Positions 1 through 10,929 of a stretch of DNA of 64,000 nucleotides are shown here, one piece after another. A program made the position numbers and the translations under genes. Positions within the stretch are counted from its first letter, which is position 1. The number at the start of each line of letters is the position of its first letter. The DNA lies in contig OY282609.1 of NCBI GenBank assembly GCA_958298945.1, positions 63,398,220 to 63,462,219 on the forward strand. Direction: 5' to 3'. Below the pieces are notes generated by a model. It did no database searches and was not told the DNA's origin. It saw nothing but the letters and a program-made list of their open reading frames with translations. The stretch is from Atherix ibis (taxonomy: Eukaryota > Arthropoda > Insecta > Diptera > Athericidae).

Positions 1-186
1 AATAATTGAATTATTTTTTAATTAGGTTTGCGTTTGTTTTTCAAATTCTAATAAAATCAGTTGTTGAGAAAGTATTTTTAACAAATAAACAAAATTATAG
101 AGAAACTTTGAAATGGATTTTTTGCAAGACTTTGTTAGATACCATTTTTATACAAAATACTCGTACTAAATATTCAAACAAATTTA

Positions 187-1415
187 CCAGGTGTATAAGC
201 TTAAATCCGCTGTTTGCTCATAGATGGAGTGAGTGAGCATATTACTTTTTTTAATGAGGTTGACATCTGTCAACATTAATCAGTGCACATTGTCAGCAAT
301 TACGTACAAGAATATACAATTTTCCTTTCGTAATCATGTCTAGTTTTGTGCCAGAAAAAGAGCTCTGCTTTTCTTCTTCAATTTGAAGAAATCGACTGCC
401 GAATCGCATCGAACGCTAATGGAGGCCTATGGTTACAGTTCTCTATCTGAAAGAACGTGCTGAGATTGGTTTCGTCGGTTCAAAAACGGCAATTTTGGCT
501 TGTGGGACAAGAAGCGTGAAAATCGGCCTAGGAAGGTTGAGGACCATCAATTGCAGGCTCTTTTGGACGAAGACGATACCCAATCGCAAAAAATGCTCGT
601 AGAGCAATTGGGTGTTACTCAACCAGCCATTTCCATGCGTCTGCGTGCCATGGGGAAGATTGAGAAGATCGGAAAATGGGTGCCGCATGAATTGAACGAT
701 AGGCAGATGGAGCGACGCCAAAACACATGCAAAATCTTGCTCCCCAGACAAAAAAGAAAGTCGTTCCTGCATCGGATTGTGATAGGCGATGAAAAGTGGA
801 TATATTTCGAGAATCGTAAACACAAGAAATCGTGGGTTAATCCCGGCCAACTATCAACATCTTCCCCAAGACCAAATCGCTTCGGACGGAAGACGATGCT
901 GTGCGTTTGATGGGATCAGCGGGGTATTGTCTACTATGAGGTGTTGAAACCTGGTGAAACTGTCAATGCTTACCGCTACCACCAACAACTGATCAAATTG
1001 CACCGTGCTCTGCGTGAAAAAAGGACGGATTATCAACAAAGAAATGACAAGCTGATTTTCCTCCACGACAACGCACCATCGCACATGTCAAAAATGGTCC
1101 GAAACTACTTGGAGACACTCAACTGGGAGGTCCTACCCACTCCGCTCATTCACCAGACCTGGCCTCTTACGACTACCACCTGTTATCGTTGATGGGCTTC
1201 TATTCTTACGAGGACGTCCGAAAATGGCTTGATGATTGGTTTGCCTTGAAAGAGAAGGAATTTTTTTGGCATAGTATCCACAAATTGCCCGAGAGATGGG
1301 AAAAATGTGTAGCTAGCGAGTGCTCAAGTACTTTGAATAAATTTGTTTTTGCTATCTATAAAAAAAACATGTGTTTTTTGACTAAAAAGCAGCGGATTTA
1401 AGCTTATATACCTGG
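187..1415 (+). mobile_element. mauritiana-type mariner, copy A
   Basis: The ends are imperfect inverted repeats: CCAGGTGTATAAGCTTAAAT on the left, and its complement ending CCTGG on the right. TA dinucleotides lie outside at 185-186 and 1416-1417. At 1229 bp it is close to the normal 1.3 kb for the family. The encoded protein closely resembles Mos1 of Drosophila mauritiana (MSSFVP start, LQALLDEDD, GDEKW, HDNAPSH). It is one of six copies of this family in the window, and it is inactivated. Confidence 0.93.
336..1340 (+). pseudogene. broken Mos1-like transposase (copy A)
   Basis: This is a DD34D mariner transposase, the enzyme that binds the terminal repeats and cuts and pastes the element at TA sites. 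The start ATGTCTAGTTTTGTGCC (MSSFVP) is present. A short deletion just after MSSFVPEKE shifts the frame. An Arg codon has become TGA at 461-463, and the Trp of the LCVWW motif has become TGA at 908-910. The first Asp (GDEKW) and second Asp (HDNAPSH) survive. A one-base loss near 1138 throws the PDLAPSD segment with the third Asp out of frame. The reading resumes to the family end (YFE, TAA). It cannot make transposase. Confidence 0.9.
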
Positions 1416-1417
1416 TA

Positions 1418-1896
1418 CAATAAAGCTTTTTCGAAGTTTCAAATTTATCGATATATTTGACATCAAAATCTGTATGTCCTCGTTTATTATTGTTTATAAC
1501 TTTTGCGTGAAATCTAGTAAATATTATATATTTTTAAGTTTAAATAGCTATCGACTTAGTTTTATGCTCAACAAACTGTTTAATAATTAAATCTAGGAGG
1601 GTTGATAGACGTCAATAAGCTGTGATGCTCAAGACATTTAAAGCAAATATTTGAGAATCGTTCTTTTTTAAAGACATATAGTAGTAATATCTATGGCAGA
1701 AAGCGTTGTAGATTTGAATTTTGATAATCTATTGCTAGTACCAAATGGGAGGGTCTAGATGAGAAAACGTATCACGATGAAATTGTACCTTAATACCGCT
1801 CTCATAATTCTCTATAAAGCCCTCACATAAAAGAATTAGGGATTGTATATGTTCAGAAAGCAATTATTATGGATTCAAATAGAATAATTATGTATA
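1418..1896. other. intergenic, nothing recognised
   Basis: AT-rich sequence between copy A and the next element. No coding pattern, repeat or RNA gene could be supported here. Confidence 0.5.
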
Positions 1897-2565
1897 CAGG
1901 AAAATAAGTTTCTGCCCTTTTCAGAATGGTGTCCTAAGTGTTACCAGATTCGTGTTCCACGAAACAGTTGTGCTTGTGTTTTCAAGGGTGTATGTGAAAG
2001 TTTTCAAACACAGGAGCTGATAATTATTTGCAACATGAATAACATTTTTTATTTTCACATTGAAAATGTCAACATTTATCCCGACAAAGCAGCATTTGCG
2101 GAAAATTCTATTTACTATATTCTTGAGGAAACGTACCGAGGAAACGTATTGCTTACGGTGATCATGGTCTATCGAAAAAAAACATGTGAAAACTTATTTC
2201 TGTGATTTAAAGTCGGTGCTATCGACATGAGTAACAAAAAACGCAAAGGGGCACCGAGCAAATTTGAAGACGCAGAAATGTTAGAATTGCTTGATGAAGA
2301 CCCAAACAAAACGCTCGACGAATTGTCAATTGCGTTAAATGTTGATAGATCTACTATTGGTAAGCATTTGTATCTAATATGAATGGCCAAAAAAGTAGAA
2401 AATTGGACCCCGTATCAATTGAAGGAGGCAGACATCAAGAGACTTTTGGCCACGTGCGACTACGACGACCATTGTTGACATAAAGCATGGGAAAAGCATA
2501 GAGAACTATTGGGTTGGTGCAAAAGTAATGACGTTTTTTTACATATACAATTTAACATTTTTTTT

Positions 2566-3437
2566 TTAATTTGTATTATTTATTAGATCAATTATATAAT
2601 TTCCATCCGTTCTTATAATCTCCTCCCATCTTTCTATCAACTTATTAATACCATTAGTGTAAAATTCCTTGGATTTTGATGCGAAATATGTAGAAAGGGA
2701 TGTTTTTACCTGCTCTATTGTATCAAATATTTTGTCATTTAAAAAATTTTGCAGTGATCGGAATAAATGAAAATCGGAAGGAGCAAGATCTGGAGAATAC
2801 GGTGGATGCTTGATAACATCCCAATTCAGCATACGGTGGATGCTTGATAACAATCCCACCAAACACATAGCATAACTTTTTTTTGATGGATTTCGGCTTT
2901 CGAAGTGGTTAATGGGGCTTGTCCAGGTATAGCCCAATGTGTTTTTCTTGTCACGTTGTTGTACACGACCAATTTCTCATCTTCCGTTACCAAACGATGC
3001 AAAAAAGGTTCATATTTTTGTCTCGCACTCAAAGCAACGCACGTTGAAACACGATCCAATAAATTGGCAGCCTACAATTGATGAGGTATCCAAACGTCGT
3101 ACCGCGAAACCATCCCCATACGCTTCAAATGCCTTAATACGGTTGTATGGTTGACTCCCATCATCGACGCGATCTCCCTGGTGGTTAGTCGTGGATTGGT
3201 GTCAATTATGACTTTTAACTTGTCCTCATCAGACTTCAATGGCCGCCCGGTACGTGGTTTATCAATTAGTGAAAAATCCCCAGATCGGAATTTTGTAAAC
3301 CATCTTTGTGCCTGCCGAACTTTGATGACATCTGCTCCATACACTTCGCAAATGTTTTTGGTTGCCACACTCGCGGTATTGTCTTTACGGAATTCATAAA
3401 GTAAATAATGACGTAAATGCACTTTATCGACCGACAT
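2566..3437 (-). pseudogene. internally deleted mariner transposase
   Basis: The start is taken at the ATG of MSVDKVHLRHYLLYEF (3437). The two N-terminal helix-turn-helix domains are readable (FTKFRSGDFSL, GVNHTTVLRHLKRMG, WIPHQL). A stop follows at about 3072. The next block holds the first catalytic Asp in a changed context (TEDEKLVVYNN instead of GDEKW) and LCVWWD. The region that should carry HDNARPH with the second Asp is missing and replaced by a 22-nt duplicated filler. The C-terminal part (PPYSPDLAPSDFHLFRSLQNFL, through NYIID) is intact. It is non-functional. Confidence 0.85.
2797..2852. repeat. 22-nt direct repeat at a deletion joint
   Basis: The 22 nt at 2797-2818 recur exactly at 2831-2852 inside the mariner, separated by 12 nt. 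The pair sits where the transposase lost its second catalytic Asp region. This suggests a templated repair filler (inference). Confidence 0.9.
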
Positions 3438-4164
3438 TTTGAAAAAATACAAGGGCTCTTCACTGTTCTCTGGCCAGGCCAAAACTGAATAGAAAGTTGA
3501 GGGAAAGCATCCTTTATACAATGGAATCATTTAAAAGAAGAAACTATTCATCATTTCTGAAGAAAAAATTTTTTTACCTAGAATCATAAAAAACGGTCAT
3601 AACTTTTGCACCAACCCAATATTTCCATCAACACCGTAACGGTTCAAAAGCTATGCTGTGTATCTGGTGGCATCAGAGGGGTGTTATTTATTATGGACAC
3701 TTGAAACCGTACACAACCATCACTGGCGATCGTTTTCGACAGCAGCTAATTGAATTGATCTTTAAAAGAAAACCAGCCGGAATGGGACGATAGCCAGGAT
3801 TCTGCTACAAGACAACGATAAGCTCCACGTTCCAAAACCGGTCCAGAAATACTTAGAAGAAGTTGAATGGGAAATTTTGCACCACCCACCATATTCGAAA
3901 AATATTTCTTATTTCATCAGATTTCCATCAGTTCTGAAGCATACAGTTTGCTCATTAAAGTAACAAATAATGCTATAGTAAAAGGTTTCTGGTAAAAAAA
4001 TCAGAATTTTTCCTTCGAGGTTTCTATTTAATACCCGAAAGATGGGATAAAGTCTCTTCCGAAGGAGGATACTTTGAATAAAATCCTTTTCTATATTATT
4101 TTAGGTATTATATAAATAAACGTCAAACTTTGTTTAAAAAAAAAACTAAAATCTTATTCCCATA

Positions 4165-5020
4165 CCCAGAATAAGATGCATTCAAATATGAGACGTTATA
4201 AGACGTCTAGTAAATATATTTTTACATAAATTATTCGAAAATAATTTCATCATTAATTAAAATGTAATTTAAGTTTAAAACAAAAATATATTGTACGAGA
4301 AAGTAATTTCTGCTTAAATATATAGCAATATGAAAAAGAGAATATGCATTTTAACTAATAAACCGTATTCGCTTGGCCTAGCCTTATTTAAAGTCTATTG
4401 TCCTATTTCAATATAAATTTAACTATATTTACCTTATCTATAATGAAGATCTGTTGATTTACAAATTTAATACAAAACATTTTAAATTGCGTACCTATCC
4501 AGTTTTCAAGTCGTGTAACGTTTATTACATTGTTGTCTAGATTTAATCGTTTGTTGCGAATGAAACATAATCGAAAATATAGGTGGACACTGCTTCCAAA
4601 ATATTTAATCGAAATGTATAGATTTTCAGTCATGAATATCCTTTTGTTAGTATGTGCAATAATAATGTTTATATAGAAATAGTTTTTAAAGCCAATAAAT
4701 ATTCCCATTTTAGGTACACAAGACTAACAATGTGGTATAGTCTGCCTTTTTTTTACAGATTACATTATGATTACTATCAAACATATGTATATGTGTGCAT
4801 ATACACTTATCAACAAACTTAATTTATTGAAATAGCCAAAGTCAATATATTACTCTCTATTTGCGCATATAATGGAAAAAATTTCCAATTACTTAGAATA
4901 TTAAACAACTACAACTAAATACGTAATTATTTTTATTACTTAATGCAGTTTGTAAAAGGATTATTCTGTGGACGAATAGCTAAAGTATATATAATTTAAA
5001 ATACGGTTACAATTTTTATA
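4165..5020. other. intergenic, nothing recognised
   Basis: AT-rich spacer. A 101-codon open frame on the minus strand (4403-4708) has only AT-driven composition and no recognisable motif, so no gene is called. Confidence 0.5.
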
Positions 5021-5022
5021 TA

Positions 5023-5954
5023 CGATGTCTGTTCAAAAAGTATAGCGAATTTTAAAATTCCGCGGGTTATGTATATTTGGTTTTCGATATTTTTTGTGTC
5101 TTTATGTTGGTACTCATGTGTCTCAATTATGCGGAAAAGTTCGGCCATTTTGAATGTTCAGTTAATTTTTGACAGCTGCTTTGCTTGTACGTGTTTTGGC
5201 TCGTCTTCGATTTTTCCCCATTCCAAAAAATGGATCAAAGAATCTGTTTCGGGAATAAGAAAAAGTCACAAGGGGCCAAATCTGGGGAATACGGTGGCTG
5301 CGGCATTATTAGTGTGTTGTTTTTGGCGAAAAATTTGCGAACAAGCAACGATGCGTGAGCAGGGGCGTTATCATGGTGCAAAAGCCAATTTATGTTCTTC
5401 CACAAATCCGGACGTTTCTGGCGGATTGCTTCGTGCAACTTGCGCATAACTTGCAGGTAATATTCCTTATTGACCGTTCTACCCTGTGGCAAGAACTCAT
5501 GATGCACCACGCCCCTGCAATCGAAGAAAACTGTAAGCAAAACCTTCACATTCGACCGAACTTGGTGCGCTTTTTTCGGTCTTGGCTCGTGCGGCAGCTT
5601 GCATTGGGATGATTGAGCTTTGGTTTCTACGTCATAACCATAAACCCATGATTCGTCACCAGTTATGAACCTCTGGAGCAAATTTGGGTCATCGCGGACG
5701 TTATGCGATGCTGTTTTTGGTCGAAATGCTAATGCGATGCTGTTTTTGGTCGAAAATAGGCAAAAATCGAATACGAGCCAAAACACGTGCAAGGATAGCA
5801 GCTGTCAAAAATTAACTGAACATTCAAAATGGCCGAACTTGTCGGCATAAGTGAGTAACATGAGTACCAACATAACGACACAAAAAAAATCGAAAATCTA
5901 ATATACGTTACCCGCGGAAATTCAAAATTCGCGATACCTATTGAACAGACCTCG
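5023..5954 (-). mobile_element. fold-back mariner with ~196-bp inverted ends
   Basis: Ends are of the CGAGGTCTGTTCAAAAAG type; here CGATGTCTGTTCAAAAAG on the left, and a complement ending CTCG on the right. TA lies at 5021-5022; the right TA has mutated to GA. Two other copies of the family have a different left end, the true 3' end of the transposase unit. Here the left 5023-5219 is instead an inverted copy of the right (5' end) 5759-5954. The element therefore has about 196-bp inverted terminal repeats. The left arm also continues into SKKWI-like sequence, which is present in the 45956-46832 copy but deleted from this copy's own right arm. Confidence 0.85.
5235..5792 (-). pseudogene. truncated DD34D mariner transposase
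   Basis: An open frame of 185 codons covers the catalytic core only. The first Asp is in ITGDESWVYGYD, the second in HHDNAPAH and the third in YSPDLAPCDFFLF, giving DD34D spacing with all three present. The N-terminal DNA-binding domain is missing, and a 24-nt tandem duplication (5703-5726, 5732-5755) lies upstream. The C terminus is cut off after FFLFPK, where the inverted 5' end was joined. It has a catalytic triad but no DNA-binding region, so it should not be active. Confidence 0.85.
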
Positions 5955-5956
5955 GA

Positions 5957-8229
5957 CACAAAAATAATATAGTCCTTGCAATATTGAATTTAAATATAGA
6001 GCTCTTATAAAAATTATCTGTTAATGTTAAGTAGAAGACTTTTATAATTAGATAGAACAGCTTTTATTATATGATTGCTTTAAGAATCCTTTAATTATTC
6101 CATTATACTAGCATTCTTTAGAAAGAGAATTGCATAAATATTAGTATGTGATATTAATGAAGGTACATAATCCTAGAGAAATACCTGCCCCAGAAGTGTC
6201 ATTGCATTGTGCAGTTAAAACCGTAACTGCACAGGCGAACTGATAATTAGATGAAACTTACAAAAAGCACGTCTTATATTGCCTACGTGAGCTAAAGAAA
6301 CTCTACTATTTACCAAGTAAGAATATTCAATGCTGTGAAATGCATCCTACACTATTGTTAACTTAATTCCAATGCATTGCATACGCGATCCCTTTGGACA
6401 TTATGCGTACACCAAAGCACGTAACAAAGGAATTTTAAACTTTTTGACAAGATATTCTCCTTTTACATTATTTTATTTCTATTGTAAGTTTTCAATAAAA
6501 ACTTCTTCTATCCAGAGTATAGTCGCATGTATCTAGTATAATAGCATATGATTTACAAAAAAAACTTTTTTTTTTATACAATAGAAAATTTATGTTTTAA
6601 TGTTTTATCTAAAATATGAAAAATATATTTTTATTGGAAATTTTTTGCAGTAAAACTTTTATTAAAGAGTTTTAAGAGCGTATTTTGCTTAAATTTTCAC
6701 CTTGCTTTTGAGTATACACGTATACAATATTAATTAATAATGATAAATATCATATTTGTTTTTTTATATAAAATTATTTTCCATATTATGTTTTTGTAAA
6801 CAATCTTGTATTCACGTTTGTTTATATATGTTTAAATATTTATACATTTGTTCTATTTGCTTAATACAAAATTATATTACAATATAAGATAATTAATTGA
6901 ATTCGATTTTATTCGACATATGTTGGGTGAATATAAAATAAGGTTTTAATCAAGCCTACTGATATTGTGAAGTATGTATGTTATACATCAATAGCCGATA
7001 GAATAACTTTTTATTCAATTTGAATTTATTTGCAAGAATACTCGTACACATACCATAAATATAATCGAAAATGATTTAAATTAAATTGACAACTTTTACA
7101 TATATTTTTCAGTTAAAAGTATTCGTATACTGTTGGAATAATAGAATATTTTTGTAACGATAGAATATAAATTTAGGATAAGAATTGTTTTCGTTTGTTT
7201 TTTTTGTTGTTTTGTTAAGGGAATGCTTACCTATATGAGGTATCTTGTATTTCTATGTGTATAATGAAACATGTTAATTTGTTTGGTAAATAATTTTCCA
7301 ATGCAAATCGAATGACATGTGAATGAAATGTAAAAGATGAAATACAAGATTTCGTGAAGTTCGAAGTATGGTTAAGCTCAAATCTACACACGTGTTTTAT
7401 TTATTATTTACTATTTGTTTAAGTCTTATCAAACAGCAACCATACTGTATATGGTGAGAATACTAAGTAGATGATATCGGTATTTTATCATTGCATAGGC
7501 ATGTATATATATATACGTATATATATATGAGTATGTGTATAAATGAAAACGGACTAATACTGGGAAGGTGATACAAACTTATATATTTAGGATTCTTTTG
7601 CTATATAACAAATCCTAATACGCATTTGTGATTGTATGGTTCAGATAAATTTCTATATAGAGAACTATAGATATATTTTTATGTATATTTAACTAATCGA
7701 GCATTACCAAAACGTCGGTTCGTACTTTGGTTCATTTTGCTGTTCATGTACGATTTTGTATGATGGCATATGCTCCTCTGCATTTGTAATTTAGTATTGT
7801 AAACGTGATCCAAAAATACATCAGAATTACAAAGTGCGACTAATGTCCTTATAAAAAATTTGTATCCTTCGAAATGTTTTATTCTGTCTCATGATTTTTT
7901 ATCGATATCGTTCTGTATCGATGCAATTTTAAAGTAGAAATAAATTCACTTGAATGTTTTCAACATTGCTTGTATGTCCAGAATAATTACAATAGTTGTA
8001 CACTTACTATTATAATAAAAATAAGGCACTATAATATTATTGTCCACTAAATAGTAGTAATAATACGATAATAAAAACAGAAGTGATAAAATTTTAAATT
8101 ATAAAATATATTACAATATAATTTAAATATTTAAATTAAAAGTAAAATATATTTTGTTAGTCATAAGTAAGATTTTGTTTTTTTTTTTTAAATGATAATA
8201 ATCGAAAATTAAAAAAAGTATTGCTTCTC
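5957..8229. other. long AT-rich intergenic stretch
   Basis: No coding pattern was found. It holds a perfect 9-bp hairpin at 6209-6232 (GTGCAGTTA arms), a TA-rich microsatellite at 7503-7528, and several ACGAGTA/TACTCGT-type motifs (for example near 7038). Nothing else could be supported. Confidence 0.5.
7503..7528. repeat. TA microsatellite
   Basis: A run of TA units interrupted by a central ACGT, a simple repeat. Confidence 0.8.
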
Positions 8230-8231
8230 TA

Positions 8232-9461
8232 AAGGGTTTTCGAATAAAAAAAACACACTAATTGTTAAGGAAATTCAAATGTTTTTTATTTAATATGAAG
8301 TACAATCGATACAATTAAGTTCTGAATAAAACGTCATTCAAATGGCCGCCATGAATTTTCGAGCACTTTTTCCACTAAATCAAGTCGTATGTCATGAATA
8401 GCACGTTCAATATTGACTTCTAAAGCTTGAAGAAAGTCTGGTTTATTGCTAAGGACCAATGACTTCAAATAACCCCACAAGAAATAGTCTAATGGTGTTA
8501 AATCACAACTTCTTGGAGGCAATTCAATGTCACAATTTCTTGAAATAATCGAATCTTCTAACTTTTCTCGCAATAATTCGATTGGTGCACGTGCTGTGTG
8601 GCACGTAGCCCCATCTTGTTGGAACCAGATGTTGTCAAGATCAACTTCTTCCAATTTCGGCCATAAAAAGTTGGTTATCATCGATCTATACCGTTCTCCA
8701 TTGACAGGAACGGTGTTACCAGCTTAATTTCGAAAGAAGTACGGACCGATGATTGCACCAGACCAAAAACCACACCAAACTGTCAATTTAGGTGAATATA
8801 ATGGGTGTTCATGAATAATTTGTGAATTTTTTTTGCAACAGAATCGACAGTTTTGTTTATTTACAGCACCACTCAGATGAAAGTGAGCCTCATCGGAGAA
8901 GATGATTTTCTTAAAAAAATCATTATCGTTTTCAAGTTGTTCCAAAACTAAGTCAGCAAATTCACGACGTTTACGGTGGTCCAATGGCTTCAGTTCTTGA
9001 GTGATAACAACTTTATACAGATGCAAGCCCAAATCCTTTCTCAAAAGCCGCCAGATAATTCTTGACAATGGCTTGGAATCGACAAATTGCGATCTTCAGC
9101 AACACTTGCCTGAACGGCATCAATATTTTCATTACTTCGAGCGGTTCTTTGTCTTATTGGCACTTGAATATTATGTAAAGAAAATGTACGCTCGAAATTT
9201 TCAACAATTCGACGAATAGCGAGCACATTGGACGATTATTACGACCATAAAATGGCAAAACCGCACGAAAAGTTGCAATTGGAAAACGATTATTTTGATA
9301 ATAAAATTGAATAACTTGTAAATTTTGTTCTTGTGTATATCTCTTTACGATAAAATTGTAAACATTACTTAATACAATTAAAAAAAAATGACAAAAAATG
9401 ACATATTACAAATGGCCGAAACGTCACTTAGAAATCATATCACTTTTATTGGAAAACCCTA
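8232..9461 (-). mobile_element. rosa-type (DD41D) mariner
   Basis: The right end reads, inverted, TAGGGTTTTCCAATAAAAGT. The left end is a diverged partner, AAGGGTTTTCGAATAAAA. TA lies at 8230-8231 and 9462-9463. The length is 1230 bp. The encoded transposase has 41 residues between the second and third catalytic Asp, the hallmark of the basal rosa subfamily first found in Ceratitis rosa. A sister copy at 61.7 kb is interrupted by another mariner. Confidence 0.85.
8334..9365 (-). pseudogene. broken rosa-type DD41D transposase
   Basis: The order is N-terminal domain (QVIQFYYQNNR..IATFRAVLPFYGRNNRP, near 9340-9230), then SLHNIQVPIRQRTARSNENIDAVQASVAEDRNL, then FSDEAHFHLSG with the first Asp. 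FQQDGATCHTA carries the second Asp, and CDLTPLDYFLWGYLKSL the third, 41 residues later. The end is SWRPFE with TGA at 8334-8336. At least three frame changes (near 9226, 9050 and 8725) break it. The Asp triad can still be read in pieces. Confidence 0.85.
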
Positions 9462-9463
9462 TA

Positions 9464-10440
9464 TTCAAAATGTATAGCATATATGCTGATGAATATCAAA
9501 AAGTAGGTCAATATAATGCAGTAAAATTTTGAAATGCAAATAGTAAACCAAAAATGGTTAAACTATGCAAATAAAAGTAAATTATTAATAACAGAGGGTA
9601 TGAAACTTTTAGAAAAAATAATAATAAAATAAACCAAAAATAATGTGTATTTTACATATGTATTATGTTAAAATGCAAAAGGTAAAACTCTCATTCTTTA
9701 AATGAAACAATTGCAGAAAGCCACAAATGTTACCAGTACGGATAATTTGTCTTGTTGTACTATAAACTTTTCGTTGCAATAAAATGTAGATGAACTCCTG
9801 TATGTGATGCTGTAAAATCAATTTTTCATGGTCGAAAGATTTAGTTAAATTGAACGGAAAACAAATTTTGTAGGACAGACTATTAATTTAAAAAAAAGTA
9901 CAACAATTTTCTTTTAGAGATTGTACTTATTTTTTTATTGTAATTTTAATATCTTCTTTCTGAAAGCTTCAAATTCCTCAGTAATTTTATTTCTTTTTTA
10001 ATAAAGGCATTGTAAAAATCTGAATTATTGGCTTATTTTGAACAAAAATGTACTTTTTGAACTATTATAGAAGTTTCTTCTTATTTTATATACCATACAA
10101 TATGAAAAACAGCAAAAAAGATTTATAAATTCTATTGAACTTAGTAAAGATAATAACCCCGCATTTAGTTAGCACATTGAAGTAATATAGATTGGTTTTT
10201 ATAAAAACAAATATTCGAACTCTAAGCATGGTATTTTTGAGCCTGCATTGCCAGGACAAGTACATGATATTTATTGGTTTCATGTAAGAAAGCACACACG
10301 CTAGCTTGATTCTATCTCTTACATAGACTAATGATAACTATGCCAACTAATTTTTTTCACTGATGAATAATCCTCAAATTATTTATGGCCTGTCTACAAC
10401 ATAAGACTATTATTCTTTGCAAACGATGACTCTACGTGTT
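9464..10440. other. intergenic, nothing recognised
   Basis: AT-rich sequence. The open frame at 10086-10295 (minus) has no recognisable domain and is probably chance. Confidence 0.5.
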
Positions 10441-10456
10441 TTAAATAAAATTTATT

Positions 10457-10638
10457 ACCTTCAAAAGCTCATTTCACCATCATGCCTATAGTGGTGGGCT
10501 ATCACCCCCGGAAACCACCCCATTTTCACTGAAGGCATCACCATCACATCGTCGTCTTCATCATCTCCAAATCATCATGATTCCGTTGTCTTTGAACACA
10601 AGTACGATGAATGTTCTGCCTAACAAATTCTTTAAAAA
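10457..10638 (+). other. GC-richer, coding-like stretch, possible host exon
   Basis: A frame open from about 10430 to a TGA at 10636-10638 reads HHHAYSGGLSPPETTPFSLK, then a Ser/His-rich part and NTSTMNVLPNKFF. It stands out from the surrounding AT-rich DNA. Possible splice acceptors (AG) precede it near 10469 and 10493. I do not recognise the protein. The ATC/CAT-rich repeats here could keep a frame open by chance. Confidence 0.2.
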
Positions 10639-10691
10639 AAAAAAATGAGAACACCAGCACGACTTCCCCTTACTTATCGGCTTAAGGTCCT

Positions 10692-10718
10692 ATCATCATC
10701 ACCATCATCATCATCATA
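10692..10718. repeat. ATC microsatellite
   Basis: Near-perfect ATC/CAT triplet repeats within the local GC-richer patch, where CAT/ATC triplets are frequent from about 10540 on. Confidence 0.8.
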
Positions 10719-10929
10719 CTCACCACCCACCATCGCTAATTTCCTATACTCAACATTTTTTTTTTTTATACTCAACACCTTCCCATTTCCTTCGTCAAGT
10801 GTAATTTTATATAGAATACATGCACAAATAGAATGGCGTAAGTCATCTCAAACTTACCCGTGGTTACTGTTTCTTTTGCTAGAATCCGCCAAACAGAATT
10901 ACGGCAGTTGAGTGTCCTGGTATACCAAG

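Larger units (their letters stand above)
2509..3619 (-). mobile_element. cecropia/mellifera-like mariner inserted in the 1897-4162 element
   Basis: The terminal inverted repeats TTGGGTTGGTGCAAAAGTAA (left) and its complement (right) are clear. TA lies at 2507-2508 and 3620-3621. The ends resemble those of the cecropia-subfamily Hsmar1. At 1111 bp it is short because of an internal deletion. It sits inside the coding part of an older mariner, so it is the younger of the two. Confidence 0.85.
2066..4081 (+). pseudogene. decayed mori/mauritiana-like transposase, interrupted
   Basis: The reading begins at ATG 2066 (MSTFIPTKQHLRKIL, comparable with the MSSFVP start of Mos1). It continues in shifting frames through a helix-turn-helix part (KTCENLF, FKVGAIDMSNKKRKGAPSKFEDAEMLELLDEDP). 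After the inserted element it resumes with a LCIWWHQRGVIYYGHLKP-like stretch near 3655-3710, a decayed DNxKLHVPKPVQKYLEEVEWEILHHPPYS region, and the family end GGYFE with TAA at 4079-4081. It has several stops and frameshifts. The match is by family pattern; the exact subfamily is uncertain. Confidence 0.65.
1897..4162 (+). mobile_element. mori/mauritiana-like mariner split by a second mariner
   Basis: The encoded relic protein spans both sides of the insertion at 2509-3619. Tentative ends are CAGGAAAATAAGTTTCTG at 1897 and, inverted, TGGGAATAAGATTTTAG ending at 4162, each next to TA. Without the 1111-bp insert the element would be about 1.15 kb, a normal mariner size, which supports these ends. 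The termini are diverged, so this is an old copy. Confidence 0.6.

Noticed and set aside
10645..10911. 88-codon Ser/Phe-rich ORF
   Set aside because: Frame passes through simple CAT repeats and a T-run; low complexity makes chance openness likely.
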